Origin: an uncultured Adlercreutzia sp. | GTDB taxonomy: Bacteria; Actinomycetota; Coriobacteriia; Coriobacteriales; Eggerthellaceae | NCBI GenBank assembly: GCA_910589165.1 | Contig: CAJUSP010000003.1 | Coordinates: 57,947 to 107,725, forward strand | Reading direction: 5' to 3' | DNA length: 49,779 nt | In this document: in pieces, positions 25,577 through 34,859 of the stretch | Layout of the letters: each line of letters begins with the position of its first letter | Numbering within the stretch: the first letter of the stretch is position 1 | The notes under the pieces: model-generated | Database searches by the model: none | Seen by the model: the letters and a program-made list of their open reading frames with translations, nothing else | Told to the model about the DNA's origin: nothing | Program-made: the position numbers and the translations under genes

Positions 25577-26986
25577 CTATATTTGCCTCGACCTTAGCCG
25601 AAGAGCATAATGCCTCACCTTCTGGCGATACGCAAATAGATAGCAAGCATATAGGAACCAATAAACGGCACAGGCGACTGGCGATCCAAAGCAAAAGGTC
25701 AGCGTCACGAACGCTACTGTGAGTCCTACCTCAACGAACGACATCGGCGAGATTGCTCCGCCCAACCGCCTCGCAACAATCACTTCGGACGCAAGAGATC
25801 TTCCAACAATCGCAACAACAGCGGCTGCAAGCGTTACCTCTACGGACTCCAGCAAGAACACGCCTACTAGCACGCCAGCACCACTCGCCACGACAGTCGC
25901 AACGTTGACGCAAAGCAGCGTCTTCTCCATACGCAACACTTTGAAATATGTAGTACCCAGCAGGTTCATCTTGCTATCGAAAACGCAAATGGGTAGTAAG
26001 AATACGAAGTAGTGCATTGTCCCCGTATATTGCGGCAGCCAGAGCGAAAGCACCAAAATAATTGGATAGCAGAAACCATACACAATGGGTAGCAGTAGGC
26101 TCAAGGCATCATCCAGCCCTCGGAAGAATGACGCCTGCTCATTATCCGATGCTCGTCGCAAAGCCGGGAACAGCACCATTGCAACCTGCGAGATGAACGT
26201 CAAGAAGAAGTTAACCATCGAGAGCGCAAACGAGATTTCACCGAACGAATCTATACCCCATCGCGCATCGATAGCAAACCTCATAACGCCGAGGATCAAC
26301 ATACTCGCTATATTCGCCAGCATCAGCTTCACGCCCACCCTGATGCTCTCGAGGCAGTCCTGCACCGCCGCTGAAGGCCGCAAAAGCCCCGACCTCAAAA
26401 TATCCCTCGCCTTTACAAGGCAGAACAGCAAACAGACAGCACGCGAAGCAAGAAACAATACAACGTAGGGCCCAAAGTCGTCACAATGGATCGCAATCAG
26501 CACGATCAGGGGGACAAGAAAAGCAAGCCTGTCAAGCATACTCGAGTACGAAAATAAACGAGTCTCGTTTAGCGACTGAAAAACATATCCGAGATAGCTT
26601 GAGGCGTTTGCCAGCAACAAATAAAGCGCAACCGCCACCCACACAAAACGGCGACTTCCCTCTTCGCAAAAAAACGCAGCCAAGCCAATTCCCAGCGCAA
26701 TAACAAATTGGAAGAACAAACCAACAAGAAACTGCGATGTTATGCTCGCGCCGTCAATCTCCTGTCGCGTTTTACCTCCATTTAAAAGATATACACCGTC
26801 ATTAAGGCCAAAATGGAAGAATCCAACATACCCGCCATAAAACAAAAAGAGCTGCCAATAGCCAAACTCCGTCACGCCAAGCACTTTCGGTACAAGCAAA
26901 GACATTGCCAGGCTGACCAGCATGGCAACCCCTTGGGCCCCAAACGCAATCGAAACGTTCTTAGCTATCCCTCTAACGTCCATCAC
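25577..26986 (-). CDS. wzx: Wzx-type polysaccharide flippase
   Basis: This 469-residue membrane protein has about 12-14 hydrophobic segments and an N-terminus (VRGIAKNVSIAFGAQGVAML) typical of the polysaccharide export part of the MOP superfamily. It should flip the undecaprenyl-linked repeat unit made by the genes transcribed before it. The GTG at 26986 and ATG at 26983 both lie directly after the rmlC stop, so it is the last intact gene of the long minus-strand operon. It is not closely similar by eye to the flippase at 1636-2916, which suggests that two polymers are exported. Confidence 0.85.
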   Translation of the reverse strand: MMDVRGIAKNVSIAFGAQGVAMLVSLAMSLLVPKVLGVTEFGYWQLFLFYGGYVGFFHFGLNDGVYLLNGGKTRQEIDGASITSQFLVGLFFQFVIALGIGLAAFFCEEGSRRFVWVAVALYLLLANASSYLGYVFQSLNETRLFSYSSMLDRLAFLVPLIVLIAIHCDDFGPYVVLFLASRAVCLLFCLVKARDILRSGLLRPSAAVQDCLESIRVGVKLMLANIASMLILGVMRFAIDARWGIDSFGEISFALSMVNFFLTFISQVAMVLFPALRRASDNEQASFFRGLDDALSLLLPIVYGFCYPIILVLSLWLPQYTGTMHYFVFLLPICVFDSKMNLLGTTYFKVLRMEKTLLCVNVATVVASGAGVLVGVFLLESVEVTLAAAVVAIVGRSLASEVIVARRLGGAISPMSFVEVGLTVAFVTLTFCFGSPVACAVYWFLYACYLFAYRQKVRHYALRLRSRQI

Positions 26987-26988
26987 GG

Positions 26989-27582
26989 CTAAAGAGACAG
27001 TTCCTTCAGCGGAGGATGCTTCTTGTCCTTATCGCTCAGCAGTATCTCGGACTCGTCGAACAACACGCTGCCGTTGAGCGCGGGCCACTCAATCCCCAGG
27101 TCGGGATCGTTCCACATGAGGCCGCCCTCGTCGTTGGGATGGTAGACATCGTCGCACTTATAGCAAAACACCGCCTGGTCGGATAAGACCAGGAAGCCGT
27201 GAGCAAACCCTCGGGGAATAAAGAACTGGCGACGATTCTCTCCCGACAGGACCACGCCCTCCCACTGGCCATAGGTCGGCGATCCCGGCCGAAGATCGAC
27301 CGCCACGTCGAAGACCTCGCCCGACGCCACCCTCACGAGTTTCGACTGGGGATGGTTTATCTGGAAGTGAAGGCCCCTTAAGACGCCCCTTGTGGAAGAC
27401 GATTGGTTGTCCTGCACGAAATCAACATTGATTCCACCTCGGGCGAAATCGCTTTTCTTGTACGTCTCCATGAAGTACCCGCGCGAATCGCCGAACGCCT
27501 TCGCGTCCACGACGACCACGCCCTCGATGGAGGTTTCCCTGAAAGTGAAATTGCCGGCCTCCACTACGACATTGCCCATCAT
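26989..27582 (-). CDS. rfbC: dTDP-4-dehydrorhamnose 3,5-epimerase RmlC
   Basis: This 197-residue cupin enzyme shows FVQDNQSSSTRGVLRGLHFQ, with the catalytic histidine in RGLHFQ, then FDVAVDLRPGSPTYGQWEGV, FIPRGFAHGFLVLSD and KCDDVYHPNDEGGLMWND. These blocks are diagnostic for RmlC, which epimerises C3 and C5 of the 4-keto sugar on the way to dTDP-L-rhamnose. GGAGG precedes the ATG. The gene follows rmlB by 12 bp; together with rmlA, rmlD and rmlB the pathway is complete. The length is normal. Confidence 0.95.
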   Translation of the reverse strand: MMGNVVVEAGNFTFRETSIEGVVVVDAKAFGDSRGYFMETYKKSDFARGGINVDFVQDNQSSSTRGVLRGLHFQINHPQSKLVRVASGEVFDVAVDLRPGSPTYGQWEGVVLSGENRRQFFIPRGFAHGFLVLSDQAVFCYKCDDVYHPNDEGGLMWNDPDLGIEWPALNGSVLFDESEILLSDKDKKHPPLKELSL

Positions 27583-27594
27583 CGCTCCCGCCTC

Positions 27595-28596
27595 CTACTG
27601 ACCCTGCGCCTCGTACTTTGCTTCAGTCGCCTCTTTTGCGGGCTTCCACCAATCCTCATTCTGGCGGTACCACTCCACGGTCTCCGCCAAGCCGGCGGCG
27701 AAGTCGTCATGGGAAGGCCGCCACCCGAGCTCGGCGCGAAGCTTCGCGGAGTCGATAGCATACCTCCGGTCGTGACCCGGACGGTCCTTGACCCAATCAA
27801 ACTCGTCGGGCCCCAGGCCGAAAGCCTCAAGGATCGCTTCCAGCACCTCAATGTTGTTCTTTTCGCCGTCCGCGCCGATGAGATAGGTCTCGCCGATCTT
27901 GCCGCGCTCGAGGATCGCCCAGACGGCGCTGGAGTGATCCTCCGTATGAATCCAGTCGCGGACGTTCAGCCCGTCCCCGTACAGCTTGGGGCGGCGGCCG
28001 CTAAGGACGTTGGTGATCTGCCTCGGGATGAACTTCTCAACGTGCTGGTAGGGGCCGTAGTTGTTCGAGCAGTTAGAGATAGTGGCCCGAACCCCGTACG
28101 TGCGCACCCATGCCCGCACCAACATGTCGCTCGCCGCCTTGGTGGAGCTGTAGGGCGAGGAGGGATGGTAGGGCGTGTCCTCCGTGAACCGCGCAGGGTC
28201 ATCGAGGGCGAGATCCCCGTACACCTCGTCGGTCGACACGTGGTGGAACCGAACGTCGTGGCGCCTCGCCGCCTCCAGCAGGACGTAGGTGCCCTGCACG
28301 TTGGTTCTCAGGAAGGGGCTGGGGTCAGCGATCGAGTTGTCGTTATGGCTCTCGGCCGCAAAGTGAACGCACGCATCTGTGCTGGCGAACAGTTCGTCCA
28401 CCAGGCCCTCGTCGCATATGTCCCCGTGAACGAACGTAAGCCGGTCGTCCGGGATGCCGGCGAGGTTCTCGCGGTTCCCTGCGTACGTAAGGGCGTCGAG
28501 GACCGTCACGTGGACGTCCGGCTGGTTGTCGACCACCCAGTGGACGAAGTTCGACCCTATGAACCCGGCGCCGCCGGTGACTACGATGCTCCTCAT
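27595..28596 (-). CDS. rfbB: dTDP-glucose 4,6-dehydratase RmlB
   Basis: This protein of about 333 residues is an extended short-chain dehydrogenase. It has the NAD motif VTGGAGFIGSNF, HFAAESHNDNS, STDEVYGDL and the catalytic YSSTK, followed by SNCSNNYGPYQHVEKFIP. It removes water from dTDP-glucose to give the 4-keto-6-deoxy sugar. I start at ATG 28596 because MRSIVVTGGAG is the family N-terminus and the ATG overlaps the rmlD stop (ATGA); the frame is open 60 bp further upstream. Composition is GC-rich (38 of 60 bases at 28201-28260). Confidence 0.95.
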   Translation of the reverse strand: MRSIVVTGGAGFIGSNFVHWVVDNQPDVHVTVLDALTYAGNRENLAGIPDDRLTFVHGDICDEGLVDELFASTDACVHFAAESHNDNSIADPSPFLRTNVQGTYVLLEAARRHDVRFHHVSTDEVYGDLALDDPARFTEDTPYHPSSPYSSTKAASDMLVRAWVRTYGVRATISNCSNNYGPYQHVEKFIPRQITNVLSGRRPKLYGDGLNVRDWIHTEDHSSAVWAILERGKIGETYLIGADGEKNNIEVLEAILEAFGLGPDEFDWVKDRPGHDRRYAIDSAKLRAELGWRPSHDDFAAGLAETVEWYRQNEDWWKPAKEATEAKYEAQGQ

Positions 28597-29510
28597 TCGG
28601 TCAAGCCCTCCTCTTGGCTCATGGCGCTCAGGTAAGAGTCCAATGCATCCTGCCATTCGCGCATCTCGCTCCCGATGGTTCGGTCAAAGCGAGCGTTTTC
28701 CAGCACAGAATACTGCGGCCGCGGCGCTGAAGCGGGAAAGCGGCGCTTATACTCCTCAGTGGATATCGGCTCCTTTTTGCAGGGGATGCCGAGGGCATCG
28801 ACCGCGCGCGAGGCGAAGTCGAACCAGGAACACGAGCCCCTGTTGACGCAATGGTACACCCCGTAACCGTCCGTGGCGGCCAGTCGAAGAATCTCGTGGG
28901 CGAGGTCGTTGGCCGAAGTCGGGCAGCCCACCTGGTCGGAGACCACGGAGATCTTGCCGTTCTCCCGGGCGAGCCTCGCCATCGTCTTGACAAAGTTGCG
29001 GCCGCGCCGACCGTACAGCCACGCGGTGCGCACAACGAACGTCCCATCGCATGCATCGGCCGCGAGGATCTCGCCGGCAAGCTTGCTGCGGCCGTACGAC
29101 GATATTGGGCAGACGGCGTCCTCCTCGGTAAGGGGGCGATCCCGCAATTCGCCCGAGAAGACGTAATCCGTCGAGACCTGGACGAACTTCGCGCCGGACT
29201 CCTGCGCCTTCTGCGCGAGGTGCATGGCCCCAAGCGCGTTCACGCGCAACGCGCCGGCCTCATCCGCCTCGCACCCGTCGACGTTGGTCATGGCGGCGCA
29301 GTTTATGATCAAGTCGTAGGGCTCGTGGTCCGAGAACCAAGCGTCGACACTCGACTGATCGGAGATGTCCACTGCATCGCCGTCGACATAGTCGGCCTCG
29401 GCGCCGAAGTAGCAGGGCGGGATCGCACCTATCTCCGAGCATCCCGCTTCAAGGCATCTTCGGAGCTCCGTCCCAAGCTGCCCGTTGGAGCCTACAACGA
29501 GGATCCTCAT
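28593..29510 (-). CDS. rfbD: dTDP-4-dehydrorhamnose reductase RmlD
   Basis: This 305-residue reductase has the NAD(P) motif VVGSNGQLGTEL, NCAAMTNVDGCE, STDYVFSGE and the catalytic YGRSK. It reduces the 4-keto group to complete dTDP-L-rhamnose. The start lies directly after the rmlA stop, and the stop overlaps the rmlB ATG by four bases. Length and motifs are standard for the family. Confidence 0.95.
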   Translation of the reverse strand: MRILVVGSNGQLGTELRRCLEAGCSEIGAIPPCYFGAEADYVDGDAVDISDQSSVDAWFSDHEPYDLIINCAAMTNVDGCEADEAGALRVNALGAMHLAQKAQESGAKFVQVSTDYVFSGELRDRPLTEEDAVCPISSYGRSKLAGEILAADACDGTFVVRTAWLYGRRGRNFVKTMARLARENGKISVVSDQVGCPTSANDLAHEILRLAATDGYGVYHCVNRGSCSWFDFASRAVDALGIPCKKEPISTEEYKRRFPASAPRPQYSVLENARFDRTIGSEMREWQDALDSYLSAMSQEEGLTE

Positions 29511-30410
29511 CTAGTCATCACCTCGCGCGTAGATCTTGTTGTCGGCGACCTTCCTCAGGTACTCGCCGTAGCTGTTCTTGCTGCACCGATCCGCCGCCTC
29601 GAGCAGCTGTTCCCGGCTTATCCAGCCGTTCATGAAGGCGATCTCCTCGGGAACGGACACTGGAAGCCCTTGGGCCTGCTGCACAGTCCTCACGAAGGAG
29701 GACGCCTCGTAGAGGCTCTCCATGGTCCCCGTATCGAGCCACGCGTAGCCGCGGCCGAGCACCGACACGCTCAGCCGGCCCTCCCGCAGATACATCTCGT
29801 TGAGGGTCGTGATCTCGAGCTCGCCGCGGGGTGAAGGCTTGACCTTCTTCGCAAGCTCGCACACCCTCGAGTCGTAGAAGTAGAGGCCCGTCACCGCATA
29901 GTTCGACTTGGGTTCAGCGGGCTTTTCCTCGATCGAGACGGCGTTGAATGAGTCATTGAACTCGACAACCCCGAAGCGTTCGGGATCATCGACATAGTAG
30001 CCGAAAACCGTCGCCCCAGAACCCGATTCCGCGCGCGCAACGGCATCCCTAAGCTGGGCGCCGAGCCCGTTGCCGTAAAAGATGTTGTCGCCCAGAACAA
30101 GCGCACAGGGCTCGCCCGCAACGAAATCCTCACCAATGATAAAAGCCTGGGCAAGTCCGTCAGGAGAGGGCTGCTCAGCGTAACTGAGCGAAATACCCAG
30201 CTGCGAACCGTCCGAAAGAAGATTCCGGAAGTTCGGGAGGTCGCGAGGGGTGGAGATGACCAGGATGTCCTGAATCCCCGCCATCATCAGAGTCGAGAGC
30301 GGGTAGTAAATCATCGGCTTGTCGTACACAGGGAGAAGCTGCTTGCTTGTAACCAGTGTAAGAGGGTGAAGCCTAGTGCCACTCCCGCCGGCCAATATGA
30401 TGCCTTTCAC
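29511..30410 (-). CDS. rfbA: Glucose-1-phosphate thymidylyltransferase RmlA
   Basis: This 299-residue enzyme has GGSGTRLHPLT, SKQLLPVYDKPMIYYPLS and LVLGDNIFYGNGL, the substrate-binding blocks of RmlA. It joins glucose 1-phosphate to dTTP to start dTDP-rhamnose synthesis. AAGGAGG precedes the ATG. It is the first of four contiguous rml genes and begins 44 bp after the wzy stop on the same strand. The rml block is visibly richer in GC than the wzy and transferase genes before it. Confidence 0.96.
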   Translation of the reverse strand: MKGIILAGGSGTRLHPLTLVTSKQLLPVYDKPMIYYPLSTLMMAGIQDILVISTPRDLPNFRNLLSDGSQLGISLSYAEQPSPDGLAQAFIIGEDFVAGEPCALVLGDNIFYGNGLGAQLRDAVARAESGSGATVFGYYVDDPERFGVVEFNDSFNAVSIEEKPAEPKSNYAVTGLYFYDSRVCELAKKVKPSPRGELEITTLNEMYLREGRLSVSVLGRGYAWLDTGTMESLYEASSFVRTVQQAQGLPVSVPEEIAFMNGWISREQLLEAADRCSKNSYGEYLRKVADNKIYARGDD

Positions 30411-30453
30411 CTTGCCTCCTTGTCTCCACTTAAAGCAATCTCCAGAAAATGAA

Positions 30454-31716
30454 TCATGACAAGGCCTCCTCTTCGCCGCACCCTCGAGCCGCTGGGATGC
30501 CGGGATCCGAGACGATAAATAGATTTCGAGTCAAAACAAACGACCAAAAAAGCATTTGAATCCAAGAGGATGTAATGGAGAAGAACTTATCGTCGAAGAA
30601 CGAATTTATCAAAGGATAATACATGAGACAAAGGATTATCAACGTCGCGGGCGCACTGCAATTACTTCGTAAGACGCTGCTATCCAGCGCGCCATACACA
30701 AAGCCAAGCGCCCCTTGAATCAGCAAGCCGTACAGGATCCCAAAATCCTCAACATAAAACCTCAATACTGTATAAACATTTGTCTGAAGCCCATCGCCAA
30801 TATCGATGTAGTCCTGGATTAGCCCTCGATCCATAAAATCAAACCCCAAAGCATTCAGCACCACCATCGGAAACCGGAGAATGTTATCCCCCATAAGCAA
30901 TGCGGGCTCGGTGTCAAGCCATCGAGAGAAGGCCTCGAAAGAAGCAGCAAAATACAACTTTGCGTAATGAACGACAAAATCAACGGGATCTTCGAAAGCA
31001 ACTTCCCCAAATTTCGAGAAGGTAGAAACAACGAATATTGTCCCTATCACCAATACGCACAGCGCTGCCACTCTTACTATCGTTCCATTCCAAGGGCGCT
31101 TGACGTAAATCCATATCGCAGTGATCGCAATTAGCTCCATAAACCACAGGCCTCTGTGGCTAAACAAGAAGACTATTGCCAGCGGTATACTGCATAAAAT
31201 CGCAAAACAGATATTCTTTAAATCATTGCTCCTTACAGCCAAATAAAAAGAAACCAAAAACAGAACGCAAATAAACTGCACACCATACTCTTCCATCGAG
31301 GAAAGAGATATATCCCCTGCGGCAAGAGCGTGCCTTATCGTGGTCCACACTGACCCAGACAAAGCATTTGCCGCTACAGCCTTGCTCAGAAAAGATGCCG
31401 CTATCAGCAGTGAGACAACAAGCGCCGCTATCAGTAGTGGGCCAAAAGTTTTGCGATCATTGTTGCCCGATGCCATCGTCCCTTTATCTTGATCTCGAAA
31501 ACACGCAAAATATCCTAATGCGAACGCAACCGCAGACAGCGCAAAAAGACTATAATTTACATTGGAGACTGTTGGCCACCCAAACGCCATAAGTGCAGCG
31601 ACGTAACCAAACAGCCACAACAGGGAATATACAACCGGAGGGCATAGAACCCTCCCGCTGAGGCGAAAGCTGCAAACGCCCACCAGCCCGCATATCGCAA
31701 GATAAAGTACAAGCAT
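30454..31716 (-). CDS. wzy: Wzy-type oligosaccharide repeat-unit polymerase
   Basis: This 420-residue membrane protein has about 11 hydrophobic segments and an outer loop in the C-terminal half (FDFMDRGLIQDYIDIGDG followed by QTNVYTVLRFYVEDFG), a block common in Wzy polymerases. It should join lipid-linked repeat units outside the membrane. The ATG overlaps the stop of the upstream GT2 gene (TAATG). The gene is AT-rich compared with its neighbours (18 of 60 GC at 31201-31260), which is common for wzy genes acquired by transfer. Confidence 0.82.
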   Translation of the reverse strand: MLVLYLAICGLVGVCSFRLSGRVLCPPVVYSLLWLFGYVAALMAFGWPTVSNVNYSLFALSAVAFALGYFACFRDQDKGTMASGNNDRKTFGPLLIAALVVSLLIAASFLSKAVAANALSGSVWTTIRHALAAGDISLSSMEEYGVQFICVLFLVSFYLAVRSNDLKNICFAILCSIPLAIVFLFSHRGLWFMELIAITAIWIYVKRPWNGTIVRVAALCVLVIGTIFVVSTFSKFGEVAFEDPVDFVVHYAKLYFAASFEAFSRWLDTEPALLMGDNILRFPMVVLNALGFDFMDRGLIQDYIDIGDGLQTNVYTVLRFYVEDFGILYGLLIQGALGFVYGALDSSVLRSNCSAPATLIILCLMYYPLINSFFDDKFFSITSSWIQMLFWSFVLTRNLFIVSDPGIPAARGCGEEEALS

Positions 31717-32654
31717 TAATACTTCCCTAGCAATGTGCGCACCCGCAATATCATCGTGCCAGAGGGGCAGGAGCGGTGGAAATCGCTGCAGCCTAAAAGG
31801 GACACGCGATTGCGTATAGATTTCTTCGAGGCTCTAACTGTCTTTAAGAATTTTTCGAATTCGTCATCTTGCAGCTCATCCCCGAAAACATTAAGGAGGG
31901 TGTTCGCGCAGGTAGAGGACAGATCGCCTGGACTAGTTATAATTTTTATCCAGTTTTTCAATCGCGCCAAAAAACCAGGAGTTGCTCCGACCGCATTAGC
32001 GTCGTGCTGGCGATAGAGAACGAAGGACTCGTAATCGTAAACTATCGAACCAAACGCCCTAGCTAAAACTGAGGTCCACCAATCGTGACCCTTTGCCCCC
32101 GGATCGACAACACGAAGAACCAATTGCCTGAGTTTTTCATTGAAAACAAAGGTTAGGCCCCTCTGTTCGTTCTCTACAAACAACTCTCCTTTACTTTTCT
32201 CCATGGGATCCAACGGGACAGCATGGGTAAAGCCAATGGGATTCAGGAAGCAATCGCAAACCGTTGAGTTGCTGACGTACAACTTTGGATCGTCCTCAAG
32301 ACAAGAACGCGAGTCCAGCATCTCAACCGCCCGAAGCATCTTTCCAGAGAGCCAAACATCATCCTGATCGGCAAAAGCATAGAAATCGCCCCTAGGAGCC
32401 GCAGCGAGAGCCAACAAGAAGCTTCGTTTCCAGCCGACATTTTCGCCCAGATCATAAGATACGACCTCTGGGTAGCGAGCGACCGCCTCCCTTAGAATCC
32501 CAAGCGTACCGTCTGATGATCCATCATCCCGAATGAACAGGTGAAGAGATACGCCCTCTTGGGACACGATGCTCTCGATTTGCTCCCACAGATAGGCCTC
32601 TCCGTTGTATGTCGACATGACAACAGTCACTACTTCACTATGCAAAATTCTCAC
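31716..32654 (-). CDS. Glycosyltransferase family 2 (rhamnosyltransferase-like)
   Basis: This 312-residue GT-A enzyme has VTVVMSTYNGEAYLWEQI, IRDDGSSDGTL, ENVGWKRSF and the FADQDDVWL block. The FADQDDVW form is frequent in rhamnosyltransferases and related capsule GT2 enzymes. With a complete rml pathway downstream, rhamnose is the best guess for its donor, but this is inference. It overlaps wzy by one base and follows a GT4 gene by 12 bp. Confidence 0.82.
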   Translation of the reverse strand: MRILHSEVVTVVMSTYNGEAYLWEQIESIVSQEGVSLHLFIRDDGSSDGTLGILREAVARYPEVVSYDLGENVGWKRSFLLALAAAPRGDFYAFADQDDVWLSGKMLRAVEMLDSRSCLEDDPKLYVSNSTVCDCFLNPIGFTHAVPLDPMEKSKGELFVENEQRGLTFVFNEKLRQLVLRVVDPGAKGHDWWTSVLARAFGSIVYDYESFVLYRQHDANAVGATPGFLARLKNWIKIITSPGDLSSTCANTLLNVFGDELQDDEFEKFLKTVRASKKSIRNRVSLLGCSDFHRSCPSGTMILRVRTLLGKY

Positions 32655-32666
32655 CTGACCGCAAAT

Positions 32667-33791
32667 TCACCTGGCACGAAGCGAAACAAGGCCGCGATAA
32701 TACTCCGCAAGATCGACGGCCTGCTCCCTAATATCGTATCCGCCTCCTCGAACCAGATCAACGCCTTTCGCCCTGTCTCGACCTTTCCGGCCAAGCCGAA
32801 TCAGCTCATCAGCCCATGCGCGAGGAGAATCTTCAAGAGACAGGCGCTTTACCAACACGCTTCCAAAGTCGCATTCATCGGTTATTGTATCCGAAACTAG
32901 GCACGGCAAGCCAGAGGCCTGAGCCTCGACCAACACAGTTGGCAAACCCTCAAACAGCGAAGGAAGTGCGAAAACATCAAAGGCTTGATAATACCTGGAC
33001 ACGTCGCTTCGAGGTCCCGTAAATATCACATTCTGCGACAAACCCAAAGACGCAACCCTACCGCGAATCCCATCCTCAAGAGCGCCTCCTCCAACAAGCA
33101 CAAGAACCGCATCTGCGTACAGCTCCACAACATGCCTAAAAATCTCAAGAAGGAATAGATGATTCTTTTGTTGATTAAACCGCCCAACATGGCCCACCAG
33201 CATTGTTTCGGGCGAAACCCCAAGTCTTGCCCTTGTCTCTTTTGCTATGCCAGGATCGAACCGAAAAGACTCCACATCGATAGCATTTGGAATCACGTCG
33301 AACGGGCGCCCGCCAAAAAGCCACAAACCTGCATCACGCCCACAAGCAGCCAGGTCGGTAGCCACGAGAGGAATCCCCTTCTTGCATGCCATTTTTATAG
33401 GGTAGCGAAAATCTCTCTCTTGAGACGTGTTATGGGAGTGGGCAATTCGAATTGGTACTCCACTCCCTTGGGCCGCCAACAGCGGGAGAAAACTCATGCA
33501 GTTAATATGGGAGTGCACGATAGCGTAATCGCCATGGCGATTAAAGAAGTGACGCAGACTGCTATAATATCGAGGATCGAAAGGGTTTGCGCGCGGAGCG
33601 CTAAACACATTGCCCCCAAGCGACTCAATCTCGTCCTCGAAGGCACCCCTATGATCTCTATGCTTTAGGAAATCAAACTGGATTTCGTTTTTGTCGATAT
33701 TGCGAAAATAGTTCAAAAGAACGGTCTCTAAGCCGCCACGATCCAAAGTTGTGACAACCTGCAATACTTTAAGAGGGCCATCGGCGCGCAC
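32667..33791 (-). CDS. Glycosyltransferase family 4 (EpsF/CapM-like)
   Basis: This 374-residue GT-B enzyme has an N-terminal acceptor domain (VVTTLDRGGLETVLLNYFRN, HSHNTSQER) and a donor domain with VGHVGRFNQQKNHLFLLEIF, VGGG and SLFEGLPTVLVEAQASGLP, whose glutamates bind the nucleotide sugar. The GTG start at 33791 is preceded by GGAGGTGA. It acts in the cytoplasm on the growing repeat unit. Donor and linkage are not evident. Confidence 0.85.
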   Translation of the reverse strand: MRADGPLKVLQVVTTLDRGGLETVLLNYFRNIDKNEIQFDFLKHRDHRGAFEDEIESLGGNVFSAPRANPFDPRYYSSLRHFFNRHGDYAIVHSHINCMSFLPLLAAQGSGVPIRIAHSHNTSQERDFRYPIKMACKKGIPLVATDLAACGRDAGLWLFGGRPFDVIPNAIDVESFRFDPGIAKETRARLGVSPETMLVGHVGRFNQQKNHLFLLEIFRHVVELYADAVLVLVGGGALEDGIRGRVASLGLSQNVIFTGPRSDVSRYYQAFDVFALPSLFEGLPTVLVEAQASGLPCLVSDTITDECDFGSVLVKRLSLEDSPRAWADELIRLGRKGRDRAKGVDLVRGGGYDIREQAVDLAEYYRGLVSLRAR

Positions 33792-33860
33792 AATTCTTCA
33801 CCTCCTCAAACCATAACACTCTGGCACTCGCGAACTATTCCTGTGTCAAAGTTCTCTTTT

Positions 33861-34859
33861 TCAGTCGCATTCGGCAGCAACGCCAGATAAAGAGCCCCTG
33901 TAGTAATCGATCGCCAGGGCGATTCCGGAAGCAAAATCATAGTCCGGATCATAGGCAAGCAGCTCTCGAGCCTTCGAGATATCGGCATTACTATGTTTGA
34001 TGTCGCCAGCGCGATCTGGGCCGTACAACGGCTCTATATCGACCCCTAAAGCGGACGCAAGATTCCGATACACATCGTTGAGATATTCGCGTCCACCAAA
34101 AGCAATATTGAACGCTTCACCTGCAGCCTCGTGGGAAGCGAGACAGGCTTTGAGGTTCGCCTCAATAACGTTCTCGATGTATGTGAAGTCTCGGGACTGA
34201 TTACCATCACCGTTAATGGTCGGCCTCTCCCCAGCTAGCAGCATGCGAATAAACCGAGGGATCACGGCTGCATACGCACCATCTGGATCCTGACGACGCC
34301 CAAACACGTTGAAATAGCGCATCCCATACGTATCAAGGCCGTAGAGCTTTGTATACAGCTTCGCATATTCCTCATCCGCACGCTTGGTAAGCGCATACGG
34401 CGAAAGGAGACCGCCCTCGCGCCCCTCGACCTTCGGGAGATTAGGCTCATCGCCATATACCGAGGACGAGGAGGCATAAACGAACTTTTTGACATCATTG
34501 ACCCTCGAAGCCTCGAGCATATTAAGGGTGCCGCGAATGTTGACCTCCTCATAAAAAAGAGGCATCTCGATGCTGCGGGGAACACTGCCCCATGCGGCCT
34601 GATGAAGCACGTAGTCGATTCCCTCGGTGCACTTTAAACAGATATCCAGGTCGGTGATATCGCCTTCGATGAACTCAAAATTGGAATCATCGATAAAGCT
34701 GTCCATGTTATGCAGATGACCAGTGGATAGATTGTCCAGGCAACGGACTTTGTAGCCCATCCCCAAAATTGCCTCGCACAAATTCGAGCCGATAAAGCCC
34801 GCTCCACCTGTGACCAAGAAGCGGGATCCCTCGGGAAACCGTACTTCAGAATAGCCCAT
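33861..34859 (-). CDS. UDP-N-acetyl-hexosamine(uronate) 4-epimerase (WbpP/TviC-like)
   Basis: This 332-residue extended SDR has VTGGAGFIGSNL, LHQAAWGSVPRSIEMP, YASSSSVYGD, catalytic YALTK and FNVFGRRQDPDGAYAAVIPR. The SVPRS and GRRQDP blocks are characteristic of WbpP/TviC 4-epimerases that work on N-acetylated substrates. The ATG overlaps the stop of the dehydrogenase gene by one base, so the pair should turn UDP-GlcNAc into UDP-GalNAc uronic acid, as in Vi antigen synthesis. The exact epimer is inference. Confidence 0.85.
   Translation of the reverse strand: MGYSEVRFPEGSRFLVTGGAGFIGSNLCEAILGMGYKVRCLDNLSTGHLHNMDSFIDDSNFEFIEGDITDLDICLKCTEGIDYVLHQAAWGSVPRSIEMPLFYEEVNIRGTLNMLEASRVNDVKKFVYASSSSVYGDEPNLPKVEGREGGLLSPYALTKRADEEYAKLYTKLYGLDTYGMRYFNVFGRRQDPDGAYAAVIPRFIRMLLAGERPTINGDGNQSRDFTYIENVIEANLKACLASHEAAGEAFNIAFGGREYLNDVYRNLASALGVDIEPLYGPDRAGDIKHSNADISKARELLAYDPDYDFASGIALAIDYYRGSLSGVAAECD

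Noticed and set aside
27403..28635. Plus-strand frame of 410 codons across rmlC and rmlB
   Set aside because: The minus strand holds two textbook enzymes; the plus-strand product has low-complexity composition and no ribosome site.
28851..29834. Plus-strand frame of 327 codons across rmlD and rmlA
   Set aside because: It is antisense to conserved RmlD and RmlA motifs and has no recognisable domain.
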